Positions 12,501 through 23,500 of a DNA stretch of 64,000 bases are shown in pieces. The notes under the pieces were generated by a model, which was given only the letters and a program-made list of their open reading frames with translations, was not told the DNA's origin and made no database searches. The translations under genes and the position numbers were made by a program. Source of the DNA: Triops longicaudatus (taxonomy: Eukaryota > Arthropoda > Branchiopoda > Notostraca > Triopsidae); NCBI GenBank assembly GCA_022885665.1, contig JAGQDJ010000031.1, positions 496,001 to 560,000 on the forward strand, read 5' to 3'. Each line of letters opens with the position of its first letter. Position 1 is the first letter of the stretch.

Positions 12501-12582
12501 ATCTAATCAATAATTCTAAAACTTGTAGGTACCAGTACACGTTATTCCTCAAGCAAGCATGGCTTACCGCGCCTTACGTTAG
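9547..12582 (+). CDS. MFSD1: MFSD1, lysosomal major facilitator carrier
   Basis: Eleven coding exons: 9547-9772, 9832-9982, 10046-10171, 10512-10717, 10820-11030, 11110-11323, 11434-11531, 11640-11752, 11921-12023, 12095-12227 and 12529-12582 (TAG). Phases agree at every joint; 544 residues. An acidic N-terminal tail of about 60 residues with a dileucine-like sorting signal (EEDDILPIL) precedes about 12 membrane segments. MFSD1 hallmarks include the start of the core (GSTFCYDNPGALQ), LYSWYSWPNVVACFIGGF, the segment ESLAVAQNTYAVSWFKGKEL, FPFIGLGQVFF, ASPLLGLLVDKAGR, and QLGTAYG followed by MQAVQNLGLAVI. In vertebrates MFSD1 is a lysosomal dipeptide exporter stabilised by GLMP. The cytosolic C-terminal tail (about 75 residues) is longer than the vertebrate tail. 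Skipping the last splice gives a different 16-residue end at 12276-12278. Possible poly(A) signals lie at 12991 and 13001. Confidence 0.95.
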
Positions 12583-13267
12583 AAAGCCACGCCCAGGAGG
12601 CATTTCCTTTCCTTACTCTCCGTTTATAAATACTGAAGACACAAAAGATATTGCAGTCGCCTTATTGTGCGTATAGTTAACGGGGTTGTTACGAATGAAA
12701 CATGACGAAAGTCAATACAAGTCCTTTTCCAATATTTTTTGTTTATCTACATCTTTTATTCAACCATCAAACTTGTTGTCTTTGCGTGTGCTTAAAATTG
12801 AGACCATAAAGACGATGGCCGCGGTTTGGACACATTTCGATACTCCCAGTATTTGGCAGACGAAGGGGGAGGGGCATAGGGTTGTCGAAAGGGAATAAGA
12901 GTTATTTAGCAAAAATACAAAGAAATTTCACCTTTACAACTTTCTTTCGCTTGGAAAAGTAATGGAAATTTGAGTCCAGAAGGACTCAGAAATAAATTAA
13001 AATAAATACTTCAGGAGGGGAAAAATAACCACGAAAAGAAAAAGCTAAGTAGTCAAAGCATCTCAAACGATGTGTAAAAAAAAATCTCACAGTTTTCTGG
13101 GAAAGAATGGGCAATTGGGATAAAATGAAGTATATACGTGGTTGGCGGGTGGGCTGGGGGAAGGGAATAAGTCCATAGATTGTTATATTTTATGAGTTTT
13201 TCTCCCAAAAATCTCGCAACATAGAATGGTGTAAATTCTATTAGTGTTTTCGATTAAAGGGCACGGG
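12583..13267. other. Convergent intergenic spacer, MFSD1/arrestin
   Basis: 685 bp between converging stop codons. It holds two overlapping-use poly(A) hexamers for the + strand (12991-12996 and 13001-13006). On the - strand one AATAAA lies at 12755-12760, about 510 nt past the arrestin stop. If both are used, the two 3' UTRs overlap. No coding frame here looks real. Confidence 0.45.
12991..13006 (+). promoter_or_regulatory. Poly(A) signals for MFSD1
   Basis: Two AATAAA hexamers 4 bp apart, about 410 nt downstream of the MFSD1 stop codon, on the coding strand and before the converging arrestin gene. The position is reasonable for the end of the MFSD1 transcript. Confidence 0.4.
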
Positions 13268-16200
13268 TTAAGCCTCCGTCTCCCCTTTTAACCTCAGTCT
13301 CGCAAAATCCTCAAAAATGATATCATCCTCGTTTTCAAACCCTGTTCCATCCCTACAAGAAAAAAAATGTGTTATATACTGTTTAAACTTTAACACAACA
13401 GGAAAGCCTTACGTGTCTAACTGAATCAAATTGGTATCAACTGGAATACTGGCATTTTGCTCGTCAACTAAGGGATGGGCGTGAGAATTTCGGGAAGGGG
13501 GCGGGCTATCTTCGAGTGGTTTCGAATGCATCAAAGTGAACGGTAATTCCGCAACCAAATCCCTGGAGGAAAATCAATTAGCCACATAAAAAAAAAGATT
13601 TCTTATAAAGTATACGTAGAACAGGAAAACTCGAAGTATTTTGCAAATCTGAACCCGACTATAAATCTTTTCACCCATTCACTGCGTCACAATTTTAACC
13701 GTTGCACAAATTGCTTTATACGCTTAAAATTTAGTGACGACGTAAGTATGTGAAAAGATTTCTTGCGCAGCCTAGCGCGAGTCTAATGGATACTACATGA
13801 AAACTCTGGTGCGTATAGAAACGTTTACATAAAGTTACTAAAAAATAAAATAGGCGAAATTTCGAAAAAATCAATCTGTGGTAGTTGTTATAAATACTTT
13901 CTTAACGGAACAATATAAAATACTTACCCTCCTAAAGGTCCCAAGCATAGTTTAACCTTCACTTTGTACTGGACGATAATTCCCAAATTTTCCTTCTGCA
14001 CCGGCTCTGTTAAACTACAAAAACAAATTCAATCAAAAGTTAGCACAACACCATCACTGAAATTTTGTATACGAGTGCTATAAATTGAACGTTACATTGT
14101 AGACGAGGCTAAGTTGGTGTCTTCGTGCTTCAGCTGACCATCCAAAGCCAAGCCTCGTTTATCTTTGTTATTGGCCAATAACGGCGTCAGGTAGTAAACT
14201 TTGGATAACGTAAAACCAGGTCCTATTGGACATCCATCTTCGCTTTCTAATTCAGCTACAGTGCACTTGTACTGGGCGGTTGAAAAGAGGCAAATATCCG
14301 CAAACTGGCGCACTAGAAAAGAAATGAAAAATACATAAGACAAAGCATTTACAACAAAAGTATCCAAGAGCACAATATGCAAGAACTCGAGAGAGGAAAA
14401 CAAACAGCATAACAAAAAGGAACAAAATAATCGAACCTTGCAGACGAAGGCAAGAAAATGCGTAAACTAACACATAAACAACTATCGATCTCTTGACGTA
14501 AAGTATACAATAACTAAGAAATAATCTCCTTCATGTAAAAATGCATCAAAACGAGAAAACGACGCACGTTAAAAGTCACGCAGTATACAACACACCAATA
14601 CCAATAGCGGCTGAAACGAAAACTGAAACGAAATTCTATAAAATCTTTGGATTCCTTACCCGAGACTTTGACTTTCTTGACAGTCTTATTGGAATTATTC
14701 TGAATATGGACATTCACTGCTATAGTTTCCCCATGATAATACAACTGTTTCAAAAGAGAGAAGTGAATAAATTACAAGTTTTCCCTAGAAACCTCGAAAT
14801 AATCTAAAGTACCTCTTTATCGAGAGACGCTTCTAAATGTAATTTGCTGGGACTCATCATGAAATCTTTACTAACTTCCACGGATGGCTGTTCACCCTGC
14901 TTTCCTGGGGCGTACATAATCTTCCGGATTGCCAGCCGTACGGAATTTCTACGGGCATGATGGAGTTCGAAACAAATAAAAGTTAGCACATCAAAGACAA
15001 TGCAAAACTTCCAATACAATTTTTTGTTGTAACATACCGTTTGTGAGGTTTATCATCAGTCGACGATCCTACAAAGGCTTTTAGCTCGTAATCTACACCG
15101 CAAGGTTTTCCTGTGTCGCCCGGGGCAGGTTGCAGTGTCACCGACGCCGGACATCGTGGTGGCAACTCGAAGAAAAAGGGAAACGCATTGCTTCCCAACT
15201 TCTTTATCAACCGTTCCTTAACCGATGGACAAAAAAAGTGTCACCAAAAAGTCCACATTCTCTTTTTTGCTATAATCAGTTAACTCCCTATATAGTAGCT
15301 AAAAGAATCTATTGTCATCCACCTAGCTCTTATAGACGCAATTCACAGAGTTTATTCCTTTACAAGAAAGATTACCATCATAGTTACTTTAACCAAGAAT
15401 GACAGTCACGAAGGAGCAAACCCGCTTATTGCCACATTATAGGGGGTCTCGCGTCAAAGATTCCGCAAACTTGGTTCGATTTTCTCAAAATATATTCAAA
15501 CAATAAAGTTTGTGTATACCAGTGGTGCCCAACCTTTTTTCACCCGAGGGCCGCGCGCGACATGATATAAAATCTCGCGGGCCTGAATGTTCCGGTTTCG
15601 CCAGAATCACGCCGACGTTAAAAAATGAAATTATGCAGTGTTATAAATGAGCGGGCCGCATGAGGCACCTTCGCGGGCCGTAGGTTGGGCACCACTGGTG
15701 TATACGAAGCGAGTGCATTACGTGCGGACACTTAAAAAAAAGGATATGCTAAAATAGGAGATGGATTCACGTACAATATTGGGCACTTAATATTAATGCA
15801 TAATAAATTAATACATCAGATATTAATGCACAATAGCTAACAAACGGCTCTTTCGATTTCAGGGATATTTGTACTAAAAGATAATTCGGAAATGTTGCGC
15901 AAGTTGATATAAAAAAGTAATTTTTTTTTACTTATACGAAAATAGCAAAATGCTGAGCTACCACTCTGAAATTAGTTGCGCCATTTTCCGGAAGAATTTC
16001 CCTACTCCAAAATCATTAATTTAAGCAAACCTTTACCATCCAATAGTTTTTTTGAGCTGGGTTCACAAGATCGTCCGTTACAGCTCCCCATGTAATTGGC
16101 CATAATCGTTTTAGCTCCATCGTGGCCTTAATTGCATATCGCGAGGAAAGTTAGCTATGCTTTAATTTGACAAAATATATACAATCCCTGCAGAGTAATA

Positions 16201-19200
16201 TTGAACATTTCTGGAAAGTTCGACAAGTTAATAAGTTACAATTCCCAGCTAAGATGAACGTCAGATCCTGTCAGGAGACATGTCTCACAGTTTACCTGTA
16301 ACCGCGTCAGTGGGCGTTTGGTGGCTGTGTCTAGGGGGTAAATTTGAGCAGAGGCCAAGTATAAGTCTTTGCGGAATGTAAGTCCCAGTACATCCAGATC
16401 TTCTCGTCCATAACGAAAAGCAGCCAACACATGGCCATACACTTTACGGTCCTTCAGATAATCCGGGTCGATCAAAACAACACCGTCTACAAAAAGCGCA
16501 AAGAATTAAAGGCAAGAAAAAATACACGTATTTTTCACTGCCTCCAAAAGCTCTCGCGCAGATTTGTTAAGAGAACAACTTAGGTGGTGAGCCAGAATCT
16601 GTTACTGAGCTAACAGTAACAAATTTGTCTTCCTCCGAAATCGAACAGCTTATCATACCCTCGTCTCCTCTTTTACATTGCCATAGAAAAGAAATCATTG
16701 TCATTTTTAAGAGATTTATTACTAATAGCTGCTAATCGCGGTAATTATGGAAGAAGTCCTATCAAAATTTAGTTACTGCTGCGCCTCTCTCTCCTTCACT
16801 AGAATAAAACTCTGATGACGTTATTAATCTTGAGTGGAGCTTAAAAGTGCACTTTGATGGAGTGCTGGAGCATTCAACCGACTCTTGCAACATCGTAAAT
16901 ACGATTAGTCGGAGGTAAATTTAATTAAAGAGGAAGTCGAAGTCAGTCAGATTATCATGACAAAATCTTAATTAATCTTGCTGGGGAAAAAATGTTTCTG
17001 TTTTAAATTTGTCGCGAGAGCAACACACAATATTTGAAAACTGGCCAGACAGATAAATTATCTTCGCCACACGAAGACTCTTGAGAATAAACAGGAAGTA
17101 TCTAGGTCAATTACAACAAACAAAAAGGGTCCTTAAAAAGACTTAACTATACTTTTTGACAGTAAAATAACTAGAACATGAAAAAAACTCCGCATACTCA
17201 CATCAAATAACTATTTACATAAAATATTAACACCAAGCCAGTCCTTTCTTTCGTTTGCGAACGCCACGGTTCTACTGCCAACTGCTCTAACAAAGTCTTT
17301 TCTTAGAAACAAGAATCGCAAAATCTATAGTCCCTAATGCACTAAAATTCAAAATTAGTTCCTGTTATCACGAAGTTATTTTCCTTTAGTCGTCAAAAAT
17401 CTGTCAACTCAAGATCCAGCACAATTGCCAAGTTTTCATTTATTTTATTTCCAGTGATGAAATATATAATATTTTACCTATAGGATCTACATGGGTAATA
17501 TGATCCACAAAATCCCGTTTCCCGAGGTACACGGTTATCTGTTTAGAAAAAAGGCAAATAATTAATACTTTATATTATTTCTTCATGTCGCAATATATAC
17601 ATTACCTTCCCATTAGGCGAGCTCTTCTTAAACACCCTACAAAAGAAAAAGGACATGACAATAAACGAAAGCTATTCCAGAGTCCTCGCAAATCTCGTTA
17701 GAAGGCATTTTAGTCAACGTCTGCTCTTCTGAAGACAAATTATAAATAAACAGAGTGTAACAACAAAAAAGCAGCACTCCCTGTCGCGCTTCCGTAAGTC
17801 TTAACAGACTACCAAGCTTCTTTCAGAAAAACAAGGGGGAAAAAAACAAGGCCCAAAGTAACTCTTGGTTAGATAATTACATTCCCCTCCCTGTTCTCTA
17901 ACCTTTCTTGTCAAGAAATTCTTGATCTTCCATCGAGAGCTTCCACAGGAAAAACAATTAAGCTCGTTTCCTAAGCGTTCCTCTGCTTTTCTCAATTCTA
18001 GTTTACTGCAACTTCCGTAAAAAAAGAAATGAAGATTTCTAAAACACTTAGCTCTTTCACCATTCCACGTTTGACATATCTCTGATACAAGGGCACAAAA
18101 CGGAACTGAAAAAGGCAAACTGGAAAAACAGAAAAAATTTACAACACAAAAAATGGAGTCACTATTAAGAAAAAAGAAAAATAAACAGAAAAAACTGAAG
18201 TTAATAAGATAAATGTTCATTTGCATTTTTTTCTTTTATGCCTTTTCTCATAAAAAGGACAAGAAAGTGTTACTACGTTTTAGTAACGAAGTTTTGTCCC
18301 CTTATTCCTTTCGAAGATTTGTTATCGGATGAGAGCAAAGTTTCACTGTCACTTGGCCACGATTTTCGAGCGCAAAAAGACAAGAGTAGCAGAAACTCAT
18401 TCACTTCTAAGCTCCTCCTTATCCAGACTCCACGGGATCATTGATTTCCAAATTGCTACCACGCGATATTCATGCGTAAACTGCACACCTTTCCACTCAA
18501 TGGCGCCCGAAAATCATACTGCTCACATTTTGCGGGCGGAAGTACCCGTCCATTTTCTGTACTGGATCTAACATCAATCCAAAACTTCATTGTAATATAT
18601 TGACTGATACAGCAACTTCTTATCGGAAACTCGTATTCTAAGCTGAATATGAATGCGATTCGATCACAATCGCTAGTTAATATCACACGACATATTTGAC
18701 ATTTGTCTCATTAGCACATTTACGTTTCAGCCCATAAACGGACCAATTCATTGTTTGGCCTGCACAAGCGTACTGTATTAATGGGAGGCGTGAGGTCAAG
18801 CGAGCGTGCAATGGTGTACTAAAGAACACATAATTACGATTACAAAGGATGCTATAGTTGAACAGCAAAAATGATAACCGTGAACTACAATGAAAGAATG
18901 GTCGTAAATCACTTCAAGGTTGTTCTCCATATGCTGTTATTCTTTTACCTATGTTTACTTATTTATTTTTTCTCAAGAACGACAGACACTTTCACCTACT
19001 GCCCAATTTTTATTTACCATTTTTTCTTCCTTTCTATTTGTCTATTTTTTAAATAAAGAAGTAAAACTCGCTCATAGCTCGGCTCGAGACGATTTGAAGG
19101 TGTACCGATCCGACCCACTTCTATAACGAGCTCTATTCTCAAAACCCTGCATTAACATGTCAAAGACAATTTCCACTGTAGGAAACGTAATGAAGTTCCC

Positions 19201-20521
19201 CAGGGGGGGGGGGGCAAGATGTGCGAACTACTTTTGACAGGTACCTACCATGTGTACCAAGCAGTGTTAGTTCATTTAGTACAGAATACGCACGCTGTAC
19301 ATACAACTTTCAATTTTTAAGCACATTTCAAGTGCTAAAACAAATACGCACAGCATACATGGTTACAGCTAGCCAACATAATTGCACGTTGTGCTTATTG
19401 CTACCTTTTACCTAAAAGGCCGACCGGAGAGGAAAATTGAACAGCAAGAGCTGGATTATGCGTGGTGCGGGTAGAAAACATACATAGATAGGAGTTGCGC
19501 TGGAAAGGAGGAGCAAAATGTTTTGTTCAAAGTAGAAATGGACAAGATTGGATAACCCTACATCTCACACTCAGATTGAGACAAATCCAGGCCAGAAAAC
19601 GCACAAGGATGATCCAACAATGACTCAACTCATGACAATTCGAAATTCGAGTGCCGTATTTCTCTACGCTATACATCATAACCACTCTTCCAATTCTGTC
19701 ACGCCCCTACACCTATAACCCTCAGATCCCGACAATACATCAGACACACAAAACTGCAGGTAGAGAAAGATTTTTTTATTCAGCGACCTCGTTGTAACTT
19801 GAGTAGGGTATATTATGCTGGTAATTTATTTTGCGACTATGCGCCGTGAGTCGGAAAAAAGGCACTACGATACGCTCATTTTGAATGGCGTTTTAGGTTA
19901 CGACTACCGTGACTTCCGCTGACCATAAATACGGATATCTTCCACTGATACTTGGGCACTTGGAACTGGCGACGTTTCATCAAAATTTAGAAGGCTATTA
20001 TAAATACGTTGCTCTTGTCACGAGGACAAAATTCGTTTTACAATCGGTCAAGGTAGAACTTTCATCGAAACTTCGTCGTGAGTCGGATCCTATTTATGCA
20101 GGAGTTCTTGACAGGATTGACAAACAATCCCGTTCTTACCATCTAATGTTGACCTCGTTATCAAAAGCCTTCCTGAATAGACTAGCTAAAATTTAATTTA
20201 AAGCTGTAAACAAATTTAACCCCGGACAGATCCTCGCAAAGGAACAAGCGGGTTTGAAAACGATTGTCTGCTCTCAGAGATAGCAAGACATTTTCAGTTA
20301 CGAAACAAAATGTAGGAGACTTTGTGATTTTCAATAAATTCCGCTGCAGCACTATGCTTCATCTGCCAATCTGTACTCAAGTTATGAGATTTCTAATATG
20401 CTCCGCAGCATGCTTCTAATATTTTTGCGAGGCAGTTTGTGCCACAATGTATAGGAAGACCAGATGTTAAAGACATAATGATAAGACGTTACCTGGTGCC
20501 TTGTCTTTTGCCTTCCTCCAT
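13268..20521 (-). CDS. krz: Beta-arrestin (kurtz-type non-visual arrestin)
   Basis: Complete, 416 residues. Exons in transcription order: 20521-20493, 17636-17606, 17538-17478, 16486-16296, 15216-15038, 14948-14813, 14744-14660, 14312-14096, 14014-13928, 13562-13413 and 13352-13268 (TAA). Start MEEGKRQGTRVFKKSSPNGK aligns with the beta-arrestin start. The arrestin N domain includes YLGKRDFVDH, FRYGREDLDVLGLTFRKDL and RPLTRLQERLIKKLG. The C domain includes LHLEASLDKELYYHGE, SVRQFADICLFSTAQYKC and KRGLALDGQLKHEDTNLASS. The tail carries a clathrin box LIQLD (384-388) and the AP2-binding helix ending FEDFARLRLKG. It should therefore desensitise phosphorylated GPCs and bring them to clathrin pits, unlike visual arrestins, which lack these motifs. 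The tail ends ten residues sooner than in vertebrate beta-arrestin 1. The first two coding exons are only 29 and 31 nt long and are split by a 2.9 kb intron. Confidence 0.96.
15512..15519. repeat. Left 8-bp target-site duplication of the MITE
   Basis: GTGTATAC, identical to 15698-15705 on the other side of the element. The 8-bp length is typical of hAT transposase. Confidence 0.85.
15520..15697. mobile_element. Non-autonomous hAT-type MITE in arrestin intron
   Basis: 178 bp with terminal inverted repeats of about 16 bp: the left end is CAGTGGTGCCCAACCT and the right end is its reverse complement. Identical 8-bp flanks GTGTATAC (15512-15519 and 15698-15705) are a target-site duplication. An 8-bp duplication and termini starting CAGTGGTG are hallmarks of hAT DNA transposons. 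The interior is GC-rich relative to the window (several GCGGGCC blocks) and has no transposase frame, so it must have been moved in trans. It sits in the intron between the arrestin exons at 16486-16296 and 15216-15038. The perfect duplication and intact termini suggest a fairly recent insertion. Confidence 0.9.
15698..15705. repeat. Right 8-bp target-site duplication of the MITE
   Basis: GTGTATAC, the second copy of the duplication flanking the 178-bp element. Confidence 0.85.
17637..19896. other. Arrestin intron 1, first part
   Basis: About 2.3 kb without a supported gene. The - strand frame at 17801-18226 is Phe/Ser-rich and has no recognisable domain. A 60-codon + strand frame (19536-19718) carries an ETNPG motif and may be a retroelement relic. 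A run of 12 G lies at about 19203-19214. Confidence 0.45.
19536..19718 (+). pseudogene. Possible retroelement relic with 2A-like motif
   Basis: A 60-codon open stretch between a TAG (19533) and a TAA (19716) contains QIETNPGQ at 19572-19595. The 2A-like ribosome-skipping motif of some CR1/L2-type non-LTR retrotransposons reads D-x-E-T/S-N-P-G-P, so this would be a mutated copy that has lost both the first Asp and the final Pro. There is no upstream hydrophobic stretch and no start codon. The match is short and could be chance. Confidence 0.25.
19897..20196 (+). CDS. Exon-like open frame of unknown protein (terminal exon?)
   Basis: 99 codons follow a plausible acceptor (GGCGTTTTAG at 19896) and end at TAA 20194-20196. 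No ATG begins the frame, so it would have to be spliced from an upstream exon I could not find; GTG 19909 is an unlikely start. The sequence looks like a folded helical protein: GYLPLILGHLELATFHQNLE, then KYVALVTRTKFVLQSVKVEL and YAGVLDRIDKQSRSYHLML. An AATAAA at 20333-20338 lies 137 nt downstream, as in a real terminal exon. It lies inside arrestin intron 1 on the opposite strand. I do not recognise the family. It could also be an exon fragment copied from elsewhere. Confidence 0.45.
   Translation, partial: VTTTVTSADHKYGYLPLILGHLELATFHQNLEGYYKYVALVTRTKFVLQSVKVELSSKLRRESDPIYAGVLDRIDKQSRSYHLMLTSLSKAFLNRLAKI
20333..20338 (+). promoter_or_regulatory. Possible poly(A) signal for the 19897-20196 exon
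   Basis: AATAAA 137 nt after the TAA of the exon-like frame, on the same strand. The spacing is right for a terminal exon. It is the main independent hint that the frame is transcribed. Confidence 0.3.
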
Positions 20522-23500
20522 ATCGCAATCAACATGGACGGACCAAAAATCAATTCCGGGCGGTCCTAGGCGTTTCCTTTGACGGCTCGAAACTTTTTTC
20601 TCCAGTCAGGTAATTTGTTCTCCGTTCCAAGCTCGCCAGTCACATCACTTCCTACACGCGACACAAAAATTTAAATTTTCCATACTTAAATGCTAACCAA
20701 ACAAGTTTTGTACTTCAAACTCCCAACTCGTTCCAAGTATGCATTCAACGAACAAGCCTAATCTTCTATCACTCTACCTCATTCACTAAACAAACTTGGA
20801 TTTCAATTGACTTTGTCGGAAGACGGAAAAGTGCTGTCGATGCGCTTACAGCACTCGTTTCGAGAAGCCTATTATAGTAAACGAGGCGTGCCAAGTTCAT
20901 AGAGTACGCCAATACTAAGTCCGCACAGTTCACATAATACATTCAATGCGCTAAGTATCCGGGGGATTATTGGCAAGTGCAATCACCAAGCTTTCTTAAA
21001 CGTGTTATTAATTGCTTTAAACTTCGGTCTCGTTCAATTTTCCTTAATGACGTTAGTTACTGGTATAAAATACACGCACCGAAAAACTTTTTCCAGCTCA
21101 ACGTCGCTTTTTCCCCTTAGAAACGTTGCTACATTACTGCAGCGGCAGCAGCAAATCGTTCGGAGAAAATTGGGTACTAGCGAAGGCCAGGAGTTGTCGC
21201 CCAAGGACTCGTAAGATATGTCTGCGACGTCGCAAAAGCGACCAGTGTAACCTTTATCGGTACAGTATTTGCTTTCAATCCCTATTTCTGCTCACCTTCT
21301 CTTTCTCTAAGACGTTGCTACGAAACCATCTGCTCTTGATTTCCTTGCTTAAAATCTCTTTTAGCTTATGTTCATTTATTTTTTTATCAAAAAAAAGTTT
21401 AGCTTAAAATATCTTTGAGCTTAATGAAAGAATAAAATTTTGCTTACAATGCCTTACTGTCAATACAAAAAGTTATAACATAAAAGTTTGTCATCCATGT
21501 TTATAATACCCCTTCTCAGTAAACTTAACTCAATAAACTCTTCTTTCCAAATCCGGTTCTATTTTGTACAATCTCCACGTTCTTACCTCTTTCTTATTCC
21601 ATCCCAATCTTGCTTTCTCCTCTCATTTTTGTGCAGCCTACATGCACAATCCCCCTTCATCCATTCTAATACAATCGATGACGCAAAATTCGTTATGAAG
21701 CGGACAAAAATAGTCAAATACGTCCCAGAAAATTATAGGAGATGAAGTGTAATTTTAACAACGTCAAAAATTTTTGCATTCCTTCACGTACACTAATTAA
21801 ACGTTGCATTGGAGCGTAATACACGCTTTAAACGAGTGATCCAGTGCTTTATATTCGGTTCAACGTTAAGACATTGTGCCAGGGGTGGGGGTGGGGGTGG
21901 AGTCGACCAGGGTCTACAGTCCATGAAAATCCTATAAACTTCACCCATGTCTGGTGAATCCTCATCATTTCTTCACTCCGAATACGACACCAGGGCTCTC
22001 GTAAATGTACGAAGACCCTACGTAGTGTGTGCTTGGTGAGCGACAGTTTTCGAATGGGTGTCTACTGTCGATACAGACCTCCTGTAGCAAGGCTCTTCCT
22101 TATCGTTGACATTTCGTAACGGAAACAATAATAAAGATTGTAATGGTCCGACTTACTGCAACTTATTTTTTGTAAAAATCAATATTCACCGACATGTGAA
22201 CAATTGTAAAAAAAAGTAGGAGCTAAGAAATGGTTTGTCAAGCAAGAAGCAAACAGTGATCCCAAAGGACGCACCCTTCGGCCTAGATCAGTAGACCTAA
22301 CCTTTCCCAACCACTGCACATGAATCACATGTACCGTAATTCTTTATTTACAGCGCAGCCCTGGAACCAGGGGGGTTATTGGGGTTTAACCCCTACGTCC
22401 GGAACTAGAATCCTGGGTACAGCCTTCGTACAGCTACTATTCTCTTGTAGTACAATGTTGACACCGTGACTTGTGCTTCATTTGCATTCAAAACTGAACC
22501 TAACTTAACACATAAATTTTATTACTTCATATTACTCTTCGTTTTTCTTTTAATCCATACTTATTTCGCAAAATAAGCACACAAATCCACTAGAAAGAAT
22601 TTTGTTTCTTGGGAAGCTACATTTCCCCAGAGGAGTGCAATGTGTGGCGAAAGTAAAAGCGACTCAACTTTAAGGATTTTCTCAAGTAAACAACAAAGAT
22701 CTATAAAAACAGTTGGGAAATTCACGTGTGGGTAACTTCTACTAACGTGAACCGACTGCTAGTTGCTGCTCACGTTGAAAATTTTTCAAGTTATCATTTT
22801 GTCTAACGAATTTCAGAAGAACAATGGTTGACTTTTAAATCGTGTAAAAACATTCATTACGCCTTATTTCAGATCAAACAAGGGGAGGGACAACACAGCT
22901 TCGCCACACCTTTTTCACAACGGATGCACAGAGCCAGGAGAAGACAAATACCTTGTTTGTTTTTTTATTTCATAAAAATCTTACGACGGTGCAACTGGGC
23001 AAAGAAGGCAAAGCCGAGGACCTGGACGGTTGTGGATCAATAAGTCGAGAAAAGGGTGTTCTAAAAATTTTTCACACCAGTGGCAAAAGCAAAGATGGAA
23101 AAATAAGAGAAAAATAGTTTGAAGTGAAGGGAAGTTATGATCCCTTCTTAGGATTCTTTGCTTTCTTCAAAGAACATCTTATCAACACGAAATAAATAAC
23201 TAACAAAGAAATGTTACAAAATAGTTTCCCATTCGCCTCTTCACCACCGCAACCTCTTTAACCTCCACCCGAAAAGACGAGAAGAAAAGGAGGAGGCCTC
23301 TCCCTATCTCTCTCGTTTACCCACAAAGTCCTGGAAAGCATCACAAAAAGCAGATCCCTTTTTACTCGCATCCCGGATCTTCAGCTTTTCAAGTTTTATT
23401 TTTCTTTCCAGTTCTTTTTTTATTTCTCGTTCTCTTACGACAGGGGTGCATGTTTGATATCTTTGTAACAGAAAACTACTTCTGGTTCCACCCTGCATTG

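Noticed and set aside
17801..18226. 141-codon - strand frame in arrestin intron 1
   Set aside because: Phe/Ser/Cys-rich translation caused by T-rich DNA. It has no domain, it is not in phase with the arrestin exons, and the true first exon was found at 20493-20521.
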